From assembly GCA_021613535.1 (NCBI GenBank), contig CP075497.1, positions 1,426,001-1,490,000 of the forward strand: a stretch of 64,000 nt of DNA. Reading direction: 5' to 3'. The position numbers and the translations under genes are program-made. The notes beneath the pieces were generated by a model that had not been told where the DNA came from, made no database searches, and saw only the letters and a program-made list of their open reading frames with translations. This stretch comes from Adineta vaga. Lineage: Eukaryota; Rotifera. Shown piece after piece: positions 9,436 through 22,613 of this stretch. Position 1 is the first letter of the stretch. Every line of letters starts with the position of its first letter.

Positions 9436-12400
9436 ATGTCTTTGCTGTCTGTAAAACATCTATTTGGTATTGAAACATCGAAATCGAATAGTGTTTTATA
9501 TTTAAATGAATATTGTTATATTTATCCATCGAATCGACATTTAATATTTTATAATATCGAATATAAATGTCAATATTTTATAAATTATGAGAATGAAGAT
9601 GATCGGTTTCATTGTTTATCGATAAGTCCAAATAAAGAATATTTCGCAATTGTTTTTTCTTCATCGAATAATAAATATCGAATAATTCTTTATAATATTA
9701 ATCAAAGAATTGAAATTCTTCCAAAGAAATTAAAAACATTTTTATTAAAATATTCAAATGAAATTATTTCAATTGTTTTTTCAACAAATTCCAAATATCT
9801 TTTGGCCATTTAGTAAGTTTAGTTATTTTCTTTTGATTATTTCTTCTCTTTTTTTAACAAAAATCAAAAGTGGTGGATCAGATTCTTTTTTGGTTTGTTG
9901 GTCAATTGAAGATTATAAATCAATGGAAATGATATCCCTTCATATAAATCATTCATATGATCCACTTAATTTACAAGTAAATTCAATTTTTCTTCGATGT
10001 TTAAAAAGATAAAAATGAAATTTCAATTGAAGATTTCATTTCATCCTCATGATCCATGTTTATTAATTATAACTGGAAATCATTTCTTTGAAGAATACCA
10101 TTTTAATAATGGAAGATTTACAAAAATCGAAAATGAATTTTTTCATCAATTAAATTTGTTCAATATAAATTGTCATTGTTGGTTAAATCAAAATTCTATT
10201 TTATTATCAATAGAAAATGAATTTTTATATTCAATAAATAAAAATGGACAGATTATTCAACAATATCAAATGTAAGTTTAATATTTGATGAAATAAAAAG
10301 CATTTTTTTCTTATTTAAATAGAAGAAAATTAAATGAAAGAAATGATTTATTAATTTCTTATGAAAATTCATCAAATAGAAAAGAAAAATCTATGAATAA
10401 TATTTCATTAAAAACATCTTTATCTTTAATTGATTTTAATGAAAAACAAAAACGAAGAAATTCTTTTCGATATTTAAATCTCTTGTCAAAAAATCATCAA
10501 AATATGATTTGTTTATTACCTTTTTCTCGTGGACTTTTTCTTTCAACATCGTAAGAAAAATATTTTGAGAATATTTCATTTTTTATATTTCTATTTAAGA
10601 TCAGGAGAAATTTTAATGTTTGAAAGAAATGAAAATAGTATTGAATTGAATTATTTAAGAAGATTTCTTTTACCAATATCTTCTTTTAATGATAAAAATT
10701 CATTTGTTAATTCCTTAACATTAAATCCAAATGAAGAAACTTTATTAATTACAATAAATTCGAATCATTTATATCAAATATCTCTTTCAAATTTAGTAAA
10801 TTCAATTCTAATCTCTTTCTGCATTTCATTGATCAGTCTAATAGGAAGATGAACTCGAATCTGATGTTAGTTTTTCTAAAATTGTATAAATGAATAGTTT
10901 GAAAACATGATTTCTACAAGATAGAGATAAGCGTTCACTTGTAAATCTAATGATAATTTAAATAGGATTATCGAAAACAAGATGAAAATATTTCATCAAA
11001 ATCTCTTCATAATGGTCATCGTGGATCAATTATTGATGGAGTTTTATGTTTATCAAAATCATTATTATTTACAATTGGAATTGATCGTTCAATTAAAATT
11101 TGGAATTATGAAACAAAGTTAAAAGAAAATTTGAAAATCTTTTTAAATTTATCTTCTTTTTTGTCTTTAGTAATGAAGAATTGACTTATGAATTTTCTCT
11201 TGATCCATTATTAATTAGTGTTCATCCAAATGGAATATTACTTTGTTTAGGATTTGAAAATAAAATTGAAATTTATTTGTATATAATTGATAATTTAATT
11301 CTTTTTAAACAAATTCAATTATTAAATATTCAATCTGTATGTGTTTTAGTTAAAATTTGATAAAGTTATTTCATTCTAGATTTTGTATTTTAGATTGAAT
11401 ATAGTCATCAAGGACATATTTTATGTTTGGCATTTAATAATAGAATTCAATTTCATCAACATTATAATTATGATGAATTTATTATTTGTGGAAAATTAAT
11501 AAATTCAAATAAAGTAAAGAATGTTTTGTTTTTCGTTTAAATTTATATTTATCTGAAAAACTTAGTTTCGATTAATTCGTTGGTCATCAAATGATGAATT
11601 TGTTCTTAGTATTGATTTAAATAATTTAATTATTCAATGGAATCCATATACTGGTGAACAATTATCACAAGTAAGTTTTATTTATTTATTTTTCATTTTA
11701 TTTCTTTTCTTTAAGTATCAGATCAAAGATTTCATTATTGAAGATTTCATTTTAACATCAGATAATAGATTTGCTTATATTTTAACAACGAATCATCAAA
11801 TAAAAGAATTCTTTTTAATGACAGTAAAACTCAATTCAAATTTGAAAAGAAAAATCTTTAAATAAATTTAGAATATTCGTGATTTGAATATTTTAATTGA
11901 TAAATCTTTTCCAAAAAAATTATTAATTGATAAAAGAAACAAATATTTATTTATCGGAACACAAAATGGTTCGATTTATTCATTGAAATTAACACAAACA
12001 AATATTATTCTTCATTCCGTATTAAATTCAATTCATCATGGTTCAATTCAAAAAGTAAAAAAAAAGATCCATAATGGAGAAAATGCAAAGCAGATGCTGA
12101 CAGCACCTCAGCATGAATGGATCATATTTCCGATCGAGCGTTTTTTCAATGCTCGTCTGTTTGGGCAAACACCTATTCGATTTTTGAATTTAGATATTAA
12201 TCACATATTCGAATGATTTATTAATAACAATTGGAAAAGATGGAAATATAATTTTAATAAATATCAATGATTATGAAGAAAATCAAGATAAAAAAATGTT
12301 TTATCGTGATGAAATTCTTTTACGAGAAATATTTCTTAAAGAAAAAGTAAAACAAAATTTCGTTTTTCTCTTTCTAAATCAAAATTTGTTTTTAGAATTT

Positions 12401-14476
12401 CGAATTAAATAAATTATTAAAATATCAAATTGAAATGTCAAATGAATATGAAAATGAAATGACAAAAATCGACAAAGAATATGATGAATATTTTATACAA
12501 TTAAATAATTATTATAAAAAACTTCTTGATGAAATTAATTCGAATTTGAATTATTTAAAAAATCATCAAAAGATTTCTCAAAATCAATCTAAAGAAAAAC
12601 TTAAAGATTTTCAAGAAAATTCTCAAAATCAAATGGAAAATTTTCTTGAAAAGAAAAAGATTTCCTATGAAAAATCTTTAATAAATAATGAATTTATTAA
12701 ATCAAACATTCAATTCATTGAAATAGAACAAAAGAAAATCAATCAAATCAATTCTTATTCTTATCAAACAAATATTCGTTCAATTCATTTACAATTTACA
12801 AATCAAAGAAAACAAATTCAAAAGAATTTTTCTCATGTAAAAGTTTCTTTCTATTAACAATTGAGAGAAAAGTGTTGATTGCATCGTTTGAATAGAAAAA
12901 TGAAGAAATTAACAAAGAAATCAATTATTTAAAACAATTTGAAAATTATTTCAATGAAATTTGTGAAATTGAATTAAGAAATTTGAAAAAGTTTTATGAA
13001 GAAAAATTTCAAAAGATTATTAAAGAAGTTGAAGAATTGGAAAATGAAGAGATTTTATTGAATATTCGAGTAAACAATCGTTTTTCTTTGAAACTTTAAG
13101 TTAAAAAACAAATGAATTTAGATAGAACAATTTGAAAAAGAATCTTTTGATAATGAAAATCAAATGAAAAGTTATTTGAAAGAACAAAATGAATTAATTA
13201 ATGAAATTAATCAAATAAATCAAGATTTAATTTTAGTTAAACAAGTTTTTCAACAGAGATATTTTATTATTCAAGAAAAAGTTGATATTCTCTATTTATT
13301 TAGAAAATTTCTAATTGAATTTTCTTAGTTAAAACGAACAAATGATATGGAAAATCGACGAGATGAATTAGAAAAATTTGTTTATGTTTTTAATTATAAA
13401 ATTTATCAATTAAAAAAAGAAATTCTTCCACGAGAAAATGAATTAAATCATTTAATTCAACAATTTAATAATGTTCCTTTTTTTTTCTCTTATCTTTCTT
13501 TTCGTTATTTTATTTTGTATTTAGATGAACTCAGAATATGATGTTTTAAATGAAAATAATCAAAAATATTTTATTCAAATATCAGATTATCAAGCAAGAT
13601 TTCAAGCTATTCAATTCGATTTAAATCAACAAATTCATTTCGTAAAAAGATCATATTTGATTTCTTTTCAAATTCGTTTTTTTTTGTTTTTCAAAGATAC
13701 GAAAATTAAATGAAATATCCGAATATATTAAAGAAGATTTTAGAAATTTATTTCATCTTCTTAATCAACCAAAACAATTAACTAATTTTATTAAAATTAT
13801 GTATCAAAAATATATTCTCAATCAACAAGTAAGATTTTTATCGAAATTAGAGTGTGGGTGTGGGAATGAAGACTGAACACCTACCCGGATACGAGCCTGT
13901 TTTTATAGCAATTTCTCGTTTTTGTTTTTTAGAAAGAAAGAAATTCTGGTGAATTGAATATGTTTGATGATGATCGACAAAGAAATTATTTTGAAAAAAC
14001 AAATAAAAGATTGCAAAGAAAAATCTACAATGATATTTCAAAAGAAAAATTTCAAGAAATTCATCGAATTAAAGTTTCTTTTTTATTTTATTAAATAAAT
14101 TTTCCTTTTGAAAGAAAATCGTTTTTAGGAACAAATTAATTTAATGCGTGAAATTTCATCTTACGTGATAAAAATGATTTCTTTGGAAAGAATTTTCATC
14201 GATTTAGATATTGTATCAACTATCGCAATTGAAAAAAATCTTTTTACAAAAACTTCACTTATACAAATAATTCAATTAGAAAAAAATTCAAATTTTATTG
14301 AAAATAAACAAAATCAATTGAATTTCATTTTAAATAAACAACAAAAACGAATTCAACAATTGAAATATTCAATTAATATTTTAGAAAAACACTTACAACA
14401 AACTTTACATGAACATCAACTAGAATTTCATCAAATCTTTCCTCTTCAATCCAATCATAAAGAAATAGTTTCTTAG
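9436..14476 (+). CDS. CFAP57: CFAP57 (WDR65), cilia- and flagella-associated WD40/coiled-coil protein
   Basis: Multi-exon gene (at least 16 exons, introns mostly 48-75 nt) for an axonemal protein needed for assembly of some inner dynein arms. The N-terminal half is WD40 propellers: the start MSLLSVKHLFGIETSK, LSISPNKEYFAI, SKYLLAI, then GSIIDG...GIDRSIKIWNYET and TIGKDGNIIL fit the vertebrate order. From about 12.4 kb the product is coiled coil (YENEMTKIDKEYDEYF and onwards). A diagnostic stretch at 13347-13460 reads ELEKFVYVFNYKIYQLKKEI followed by LPRENELNHL, like CFAP57 ELEKFKFVLDYKIKELKKQI. Checked junctions: exon 1 ends at 9812, exon 2 is 9871-9976, exon 3 is 10033-10271, exon 4 is 10323-10550. 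The intron at about 13.83-13.93 kb holds a double TGTGGG. The stop is 98 bp from the convergent neighbour. Confidence 0.85.
13853..13864 (+). repeat. Interstitial TGTGGG x2 inside a CFAP57 intron
   Basis: Two perfect telomere-like units, followed about 20 bp later by CACCTACCC on the opposite sense. They lie within an intron of about 100 nt, longer than its neighbours, which suggests a small insertion. Confidence 0.6.
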
Positions 14477-14574
14477 TCTTCGTTTAATCACCAACAATAG
14501 TAAAAAAACAATCAAGAATACTTTTATTTTTCTTTGAATAAAATATCTCCTTCTATAATAAATAAAGAATTCAT

Positions 14575-15834
14575 TTATGAACGAAGAAAAGCATAAATTC
14601 CATTATGAGCATTTGCAGTAAATAATGAATAATTGTCATCGAGTTCAAAATTATATGGAGAATATGTGAGTAATGGTAAAAGATTTGTATAATTAATCAT
14701 ATTCATTGTTTGAAATGTTGAATAAAAAGAATCATCTTCAATAAAGACAACTATTTGTTGTTTATTATTAAACGATAATGCCCATAAACGATTACATTTA
14801 TCAAGAAGAATTGATGTTGGACTAATCCATGGCATTTGATATTGATCTAATATCATTCCAGAAACAAGTGATATTCCATGTAATGATAATTCTATTCGAT
14901 ATAACATACCATACTGATCTGTTAAATATAATCTCATATTCATTGAATCTAATGCCATAACTACATGTGGTGAAGGAAATGAAATACTAAAAAATTTATA
15001 AAGTAATATACTAGTATTTGTTTGTGTCAGTAAAACATAAACATTATTCGAACTAGTTACATAATATAGAATATCTTCATTTAAAACAGCTAAACATTGT
15101 GGTGTACCTGCAGTATTTGTGCTATAACTTTTGATTAATTCTGGTTTATCATATCCTGAATTTACATCAAATTGAAATTGTCGAACTTGAATTGTATTTA
15201 TTACATTACAACAAATATATAATAAATTATTAAATGATCGAGCACAAAGTGGTGAACAAGTTATTGGAGAAAATGTATCATTTTGATAAATCTATTAATA
15301 AAATGAGGAGATTCTTTCATTAGATTTAGTTATATTTACTTGTAATGGATTGATATTAAATATAAAATATGAAAAATTCATTGCATCAACAGCTAAAAGA
15401 CGACTTTGATTATTTATTATCATGATAAGGACACTTATTATTTGATATGATGGTAATGCTCGATATGAGTTGGCAGCTGAATAATTCGTATAATTTAATA
15501 AAGGATCTGGTAATGATAAATTACATTGTCTATCTAATGAATTAATTTCATATAAACCAGTTTGATCCAAATTATTTGATAAAGTATAATTAATTATATT
15601 GGGTTTATTGCCAAATATAGAATAAATTTGACATAATGATGAAGAATTCAATGATAAATAAGCAAAATAACCACAATTATATGAATTTAAACATTGACAA
15701 AGACATGAATCTAATGATGAAATATTTGTTCCATTTGTTAATTCAATTTCAACGGAATAATATGTTATATTTAATCCAAATACATATTCATTTAAATTCA
15801 GACAAATACTTAAGAAAAATAATACTTTCATCAT
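14575..15834 (-). CDS. Secreted protein with PAN/apple-like N-terminus and propeller-like C-terminus
   Basis: Two exons, 15834-15340 and 15291-14575, joined across a 48-nt GT-AG intron in phase 0, give about 403 residues. The N-terminus is a clear signal peptide (MMKVLFFLSICLNLNEYVFG). A cysteine-rich segment follows (LDSCLCQCLNSYNCGYFAYL...SLCQIYS), resembling a PAN/apple domain. The rest has strand-turn repeats such as AGTPQCLAVLNEDILYYVTS, MNMRLYLTDQYGMLYRIEL and CNRLWALSFNNKQQIVVFIE, as in NHL or YVTN-type propellers. N-glycosylation sites are abundant. I do not recognise an orthologue. It sits tail-to-tail with CFAP57 and downstream of the FG-GAP gene on the same strand, so both may belong to an extracellular adhesion or recognition repertoire (inference). 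Confidence 0.65.
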
Positions 15835-16506
15835 CAGAGAACTTATTTGGAGAATTCATAAGAATAAAAAAATACATAATTTTGTATTTTCTTCCTACCT
15901 TTTTATAATTCTATTTTTCATGATCGACAAAAGTTCGTGTAAATATTGAAGAGAAATACAAACAATATATTCTATAAAATATTAATGAATCAATAAGAAA
16001 TTCTATTATTTACGTTATTGAAAATGACCGAATCATTTGATTGATTCTATATTAATCAAAATCGTCGGAAACACAAAAATAAGTTCACCTTTCAATTACA
16101 TGTACATCAATCTTTAAGTACATTTTTAGTTATTTAGAGATTTCATTCAGATGATTGAATGAAAAAGATAACACTAACATATTTTTTGCATCGTGTATTC
16201 TTAGTGAAGTATTCTCATGTATATAGGATGATCTAAAACAGAGATGACAGATGTAAAAGTAAAAAATCCGGAACGTCTGATAACTCTGGACCACGCGTAC
16301 CCCGCTATGATCTTTCTCTGTACCTAGTGAAGTACCATGGAAAGTTTCGTGGCCGTAGCTATGACAGGGATGAACACATAGCGAACAGGCAAACAAACAT
16401 TCTTCTTTATATATATATAGATATGGATAAAAAAGAAACAGTTTTGAAAAATTTCTATGAACCTTGAATTTATTTGATAGATAAATTATTGAAGAAAGAA
16501 ATAAAA
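15835..16506. other. Intergenic region containing one copy of a duplicated block
   Basis: Between the PAN-like gene and the FG-GAP gene. The segment 16073-16238 recurs at 22450-22613 in the same orientation. A less AT-rich patch at about 16280-16385 is unexplained. Confidence 0.6.
16073..16238 (+). repeat. Duplicated block, copy 1 (see 22450-22613)
   Basis: Direct duplicate with recognisable identity along its length, including ACAAAAATAAGTTCACCTT near the start and GAAGTATTCTCATGTATATA near the end. On the minus strand both copies encode a short matching peptide (YIHENTSLR.HD.K), so the block may derive from an old coding exon. Confidence 0.7.
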
Positions 16507-19500
16507 TTAACAAGTTTGTAAATAAATGCTTAAACTGTCAGTGCCTTCATTTGCAACAGCAAAATCCAATTTTCCATCATTATTAAAATCACTAATAGAA
16601 ATTGCAGCTGGTTGTGAACCATAAGGTAATGCAAATAAAATAATATCATCAAATGTTCCATCACCATGTCCAAGAAAAACACCAAATTTATTATTATTAG
16701 AATTAACAACGATAATATCAATTTTCGTATCATTATTAAAATCACCAGTTTCTACAGAAGACGGAGATGAAGATGAACCAGTTGAATATGTTGTTTGATT
16801 TGTAAATGAACCATTTCCGTAGCCCAAAAAAATACCAATATTGTCAGAATTAGAATTAGCACTAACTATATCCAAGTACGTATCATTATTGAAATGACCA
16901 GTTGCGATAGAAGACGGAGATGATGATGAGCCAGTTGAATATGTTATTTGATCTGTAAAAGTAAAATTTCCATATCCAAGAAAAACACCAATATTATCAG
17001 TACCATTATTAGCTACGATAATATCCATATATTGATCATCATTAAAATCATTAATAACAAATGATTGTGAATTCGAATTATTACCCGTTACAAGCGTTGT
17101 TTGTGTTCTAAAAACTATATTTGGACAACCAAACATAACAACAACATTGTTATCAGCTGCATTTGCTACAACAATATCAAGTTGAGTATCATTATTTAGA
17201 TAAGCAATAGCTACAGATTGTGGACCAGATCCAGTTATATATGTAATTTGAGTAGCAAATGATCCATCACCATATCCTAACAAAACACTAACATAATTGG
17301 TACCAAGATTCGCGACAATTATATCTTGATAACCATCATTATTAAAATCACCAATAGCTAAAGATTCCGGAAGAATACCTACTGTAAAGTTTTTCTTATC
17401 ATGGAAAGATCCATTACCATATCCGAGAAGAACAGTTATCGTTCTAAAGCCCAAAGTAGTCGCAACAATATCCACTCGATTGTCATTATTCAGATCTCCG
17501 ACAGCTAATGAGTATGGACGTGAGTCTACTGAATATGTAACTTGTTGTGTAAATGTACCATTACCAAATCCTAAGAAAATGCCAACATTACTAAGACCAT
17601 AATTAGCAATAGCAATATCCAATTGTGTATCATTATTAAAATCAGCAATAGCAACAGATCTTGGATCAGAACCATTTGTATAGATAGTTTTTGTTTCAAA
17701 TGAACTATTACCATATCCTTGTAATATATAAATAATGTCAATACCATAGGTAACAACTAGATCTAATTTTTTATCATGATTAAAATCAGCCATTGCTACA
17801 AACGTTGAACTAGTACCAATAAAATATGTCAGAGGATTTGTAAAGGTACCGTCACCTTTACCCAATAAAATATAAATATCGTTACCATCATTATTAGTAA
17901 CAACAATATCCACTCGATTATCATTATCAAGATCACCAACAGCTAAAGAAGTTGGCTGAAAATCAAGTGAATATGTCAATTGATCTGCAAAACTACCATT
18001 ACTATATCCCAAGAGAATACTTAAACTATTAGAATCATAATTAACAGTAACAATATCAATGTAACTATCGTTGTTAATATAGTCAAGAACTAATTGTCGT
18101 GGATTTAAATCAGTAAAATATTTCTTTTGATCTCTAAAAGATCCAGTATTGTATGTAGTAAGTATATCAATACTATTACCATCACTGTATCCAACAACAA
18201 CTTCTGATTGTCTATCGTTATTAAAATCACCAGCTGAAATAATGAATGGAGGATATGTCGAAAGAATTTGATAAATTTGTTGACGAATAAATGATCCTTG
18301 ACCATCACCAAGTAATATTCCCACTTGTATATCATTAACAAGAGCGACTGCAATATCTAATTGAGTATCATTATTGAAATAACCAGTAGTCACTGATATT
18401 GGTCGAGAATTTGAATTCATATTAATCATGATTTGATCAAGAAAACTAACATTATCATTTCCAAAAAGAATTCCAATATTATTAGTTCCATAATTAGCAA
18501 CAACAATATCTGTATGAGAATCGTTATTTAGATCAGCAACAATCATCGATTGTAATCGAGAACCATCACCAGATGCATATGATAGTTCATTTGTAAGAGC
18601 ACCATCGTTATTCTGAAGTAATACTTTCAGATAATTAGTACTATTATCTGTTACAATAATATCCAATCGTGCATCATTATTCAAATCTCCAAGAGTTACA
18701 GAGTATGAATATGCTTTCGTATTATATGATATTGCATTGCTAAATGAACCGTCACCATTTCCAAATAAAATATATACACTCGATACAGTCGCACAAGCAA
18801 TAACAAGATCTAGTTGTGTATCATTATTAATATCATTGATGACTATAGATACCGGTGAACTACCTATTCCATATGTAACTTGTGGTATAAAAGAACTATT
18901 ACCATAGCCTAAAAAAACACTAACAGTACCACTACCATAATTAGCAACAACAATATCCATTCGATTGTCATTATTCAAATCATTAACTGCAACAAAATAT
19001 GGTCTCGTACCAGTTGAATATATCAATTGATCTACAAAACTTCCATTACCAAATCCCAAAAGAATACTAATACTTTTATCATTATAATTAACGATAACTA
19101 AATCAAGATGATTATCATTATTGAAATCTTCAATAGCTACAGATCGTGGTCTTGAACCAGTTGAATATCTTATTTCATTTGTAAAATAATCATTATCATA
19201 TCCTAAAAAAATACTAACACTATTATTACCATAATTAGTAACAACAATATCTAATTGATAATCATGATTAAAATCAGCAATAGCAACAGATGTTGGATTA
19301 ATACCAGTTGAATATATTTGTTGAGTTTGAAATGTTCCATTACCATTTCCAAAAAAGATATAAATATTATGACTATCTGTATTAGTAACAACAATATCTA
19401 TATTTGTATCATTATTTAAATCATTAAGTGCTAATGAAGATGGATTAGAATCCGTTAAATAATCTATTAAATATGTAAATAATCCATCATTATTTCCAAG

Positions 19501-21129
19501 AAGAATTATTATTGTATTATTTGTATTACTAATAATTATCATATCTAATATTGTATCTTTATTTAAATCATTCAGCGTAACAAATATTGATCGATAATTA
19601 ATATCCAAATATGTTGAAAGTGAAAAACCTTGAAAATAACCTTTAAGAATATCAATACTATTAGTCATATTATTAATAATAATTGCATCTAATCGATTAT
19701 CTTTATTATAATCACATAAAGCAAATGAAATTGAAGATGTAGATAAAGTTGAATTCATAATTGGATCATGAAATGTTCCATTACCATATCCTAAAAGTAA
19801 ACCAAAATTCAATGGTCCAATATTAACAATAAATAAATCTAATCGATTATCTCCATTAAAATCACCAATACCAATTGAATATGGTAAAGCCAATTCTGAA
19901 TCTATTAAATAAAAATCTTGTTGAATAAAAGTTTGATTAATATCATTTAAAAGAATATAAATCATATTTGTACCAGAATTTGTAATAGCAATATCAAGAT
20001 ATTCATCGGAATTAAAATGTCCAATAGCAACGGATGTTGGTTGAGAATTAATTCCAGTTGAAATAATTAATTCATTTTCTACTATATTATTATTATTAAA
20101 AAATAAAATTTGAATATTATTTGTTCCATAATTTGCAATAATAATATCTAAATAATAATCATTATTTAAATCATTTATAGTTAATGAATATGGATATGAA
20201 TCATAACCAGTTGAATAAGATATTATTTTTGAATTAAAATCATTTCCATAATAAATTGAAATAGAATTTGTTCCATAATTAATAATAATAATATCAATAA
20301 ATGTATCATTATTAAAATCAATTAAATTAATTGTTAATGGACGTGATATTCCTGTTGAAATTTCAATTTGATTTTGAAAATATCCATTACCATGACCATA
20401 AAATATACCAATTGAATGTCTATTATAATTTGCAACGACAATATCCAAATAAAAATCTTTATTAAGATCGCTAACAGCAACCATAATTGGTTTTGAATTA
20501 ATACCAGTTGAATATTGATTTTCTTTTGTAAAATTTCCATATTTATTTCCAAAATAAATTCCTATATGATTAACAATAGAATTTGCTATAACCATATCAA
20601 TCCAACTATCATTATTAAAATCACCAATCGCCACAGATCTTGGTCCATAATTATAATCAATTGGATTTTTAATAGTTCGTTCAAAATTTAATTCACATTG
20701 TGATACTAAACAATACAAAAAAGAATATCTTTCTTATAGAATATGAATAAAATACAGTAAAACTTCTCTATAATGGAGAGATGTGATATTTTCTGGACAT
20801 CTGAAGATTATTAGGGAATAAGATGGAACGCTACTGTTTATCATTATTGCTCTCAAAGAACGAGTAGTTGTTAAAATATAATCAAAACTTATTGACACGA
20901 TTAGACTTTTCAAAAATCTTCATCATAGAGCGTTATCCATTATAGAAAGTGTCCATTATGAGAGATTCTACTGTATACTTTTTTCTTTTGGTGCATTTAG
21001 ACAAACAATAATAATTCCACTTATCATCATAATACAAAATAATATGAAATAATGATAATATTTACTAAGAGAAATAAAATAAAATAATTCGAAGAAAATT
21101 AATATAAAAACAAAACGAACAAATTCCAT
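16507..21129 (-). CDS. Membrane-anchored FG-GAP/VCBS repeat protein, 28 repeats
   Basis: Exon 1 (21129-20979) starts MEFVRFVFILIFFELF and encodes two hydrophobic segments, the second ending MMISGIIIVCLNAPKEK, probably a membrane anchor. A 273-nt intron (20978-20706, GT-AG, phase 1) leads to a single long exon (20705-16507). Together they encode about 1449 residues. The exon is almost entirely FG-GAP/VCBS repeats of about 48 residues, each with a calcium-loop motif. I count 28, for example DFNNDSWID, DLNKDFYLD, DFNGDNRLD, DLNNDNRMD, DFNNDGKLD, usually with IGIFLGYGNGSF nearby. Such repeats build integrin-type propellers; 28 would make about four seven-bladed ones. The role is presumably extracellular binding. 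Bdelloids have many such genes. The intron contains a MITE. Confidence 0.85.
20753..20975. mobile_element. MITE with pogo/Tc1-mariner-like TIRs in an intron of the FG-GAP gene
   Basis: TACAGTAAAACTTCTCTATA at 20753 is mirrored by TCTCATAATGGA-type sequence ending TACTGTA at 20975. Terminal CAGT flanked by TA and the ACTTCTCTATAATGGA body resemble Tc1/mariner (pogo) ends. The element is 223 bp including the TA duplication and has no coding capacity. It starts 2 nt after the host gene's splice donor GT; without it the intron would be 50 nt. Confidence 0.75.
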
Positions 21130-22263
21130 GAAGATTGAAATTTCTTTTCATTAATTTTATATTGTTCACGATCAACATTTTCATTTGTTGAAATTATTTC
21201 AATCTTAATATAAAAAGTTTTAAATCAAATCATTTTCTTTTCATTTAATTGTTCTTACTTTATTCATATTGTATAAAAACATTTTATAAAGCAAGTTTGA
21301 TGAGTATTTATCTTTTCTATATTGATCATTCAAGCGTAATATTACTTTTATTTTTTCAATCAAAAGAAATCTCTCTTCTTCGTTTTCGTTTATATCTTAA
21401 CTAGGAGTGACACTTTAACTTTGCTTTAATGTAAAAGTTACAGTCGCTTGAATTTCATTGATTTTCCAATTATTTTGATGTTAAATAGATTGCAGCAAGG
21501 GGGAAAAGACGGATCCTGGGATCTACTGTTTCCTCCTGGTATTGCAGTTATTCTTTGTAGTATCGTTGTGTGAATTAGAGCAGGTAGAAGTATCAAAACA
21601 AATAGCTAAGTTTACTTTAAAGTTAAAGTACCATCCCTAATGTTAACTAAATGGTAGATTATCCAGGATTTATCTATAAAATAAAAAGAAAATGACTTTT
21701 AACCTGAATAATTTATAAAAATGTCAAATTATTTCGTGATAATATAATATTGCAACGTCATTACAGGTAAATCACGTTTTTTTAACCTTTATTGGCCATG
21801 TTTATGTCACGTTTTTTCTCAATTATGTTTGATTAAACTTTAATTGGTAAAACAAAAGAAAGTGTTTCTTTTAACGATTTTATAATATTTTATTTTAAAT
21901 GTGATAATTAACAATGAAATACTTTCTCTCTCTTCACTTCAATTTTTAACATTTATTTTTATTCGATATTAAATTTTATTGAATTATATATTAATCTTTG
22001 TTAAATATTCACGTCAATTCATTTTCTCATAGAATCATAAATACAATGATAATATTTCTATCGACATGCTTGAGTGAATAATTTACCTTGTAGAAAAAAT
22101 TTCTTTGTATCATCACATTCATTCGCAACATTCGGTCAAATATATAAATATTTTTGTAAACAAAAGTATCATTGAAGATGTGGGTGTTTGAAGATGCGTC
22201 TTCTCTTTACTCTCACTCTCACCCTTTTTAGTCATCGAAAATCTTTAACATCGAACAGAAAAT
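21130..22263. other. Intergenic region with a MITE and telomere-like motifs
   Basis: No gene. It contains the MITE at 21402-21639 and, just before the CFAP57 pseudogene, TGTGGGTGT (about 22180) and CTCACTCTCACCC (22214-22226). Confidence 0.55.
21402..21639. mobile_element. MITE with inverted repeats of about 25 bp
   Basis: The left end TAGGAGTGACACTTTAACTT and the right end, whose complement is TAGGGATGGTACTTTAACTT, are imperfect terminal inverted repeats around 190 bp of non-coding sequence. TA is available as target duplication. The autonomous family was not identified. Confidence 0.65.
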
Positions 22264-22438
22264 ATGTCTTTATTATCTTTGAAATATATTTTTCGTGTAA
22301 AAACATCGAATCGAAATAATATTGAATATTTCAATGATACATTGAATAAATCTCGAATCATTCTTTATAAAATTAATCATGAAGAATTTCATCGATATTC
22401 TTCATTAAATATCACTTGTCATTGTTGGTTAATCAAAA
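22264..22438 (+). pseudogene. CFAP57 pseudogene fragment
   Basis: The frame starts MSLLSLKYIFRVKTSNRNNI, matching MSLLSVKHLFGIETSKSNSV of the intact CFAP57 at 9436. It then jumps by internal deletions: NKSRIILYKIN matches NKYRIILYNIN, and LNITCHCWLIK matches FNINCHCWLNQ, which is encoded two exons further on. The copy is collapsed to about 58 recognisable codons and runs into the duplicated block at 22450. G- and C-rich telomere-like motifs precede both copies. Confidence 0.8.
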
Positions 22439-22449
22439 TCATTGAAAAA

Positions 22450-22613
22450 ACAAAAATAAGTTCACCTTGCAATTACATGTAGATTAATCTTTAAGTGCAG
22501 TTTTAGTTGTTTAGAAATTTCATTCAAATGATCGGATGGAAAAGATGATACTAACAATCTTTGGATCGTGTGTCCGTAGTGAAGTATTCTCATGTATATA
22601 GGATATTCCAAAA
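22450..22613 (+). repeat. Duplicated block, copy 2 (see 16073-16238)
   Basis: Same order and orientation as copy 1, with substitutions and small indels. It abuts the CFAP57 pseudogene, so one rearrangement may have brought both here. Confidence 0.7.

Noticed and set aside
16130-16513. Minus-strand frame of 127 codons
   Set aside because: It overlaps the end of the FG-GAP gene, lacks a good start and covers the duplicated block. Only the YIHENTSLR peptide may be an old exon, reported as a finding.
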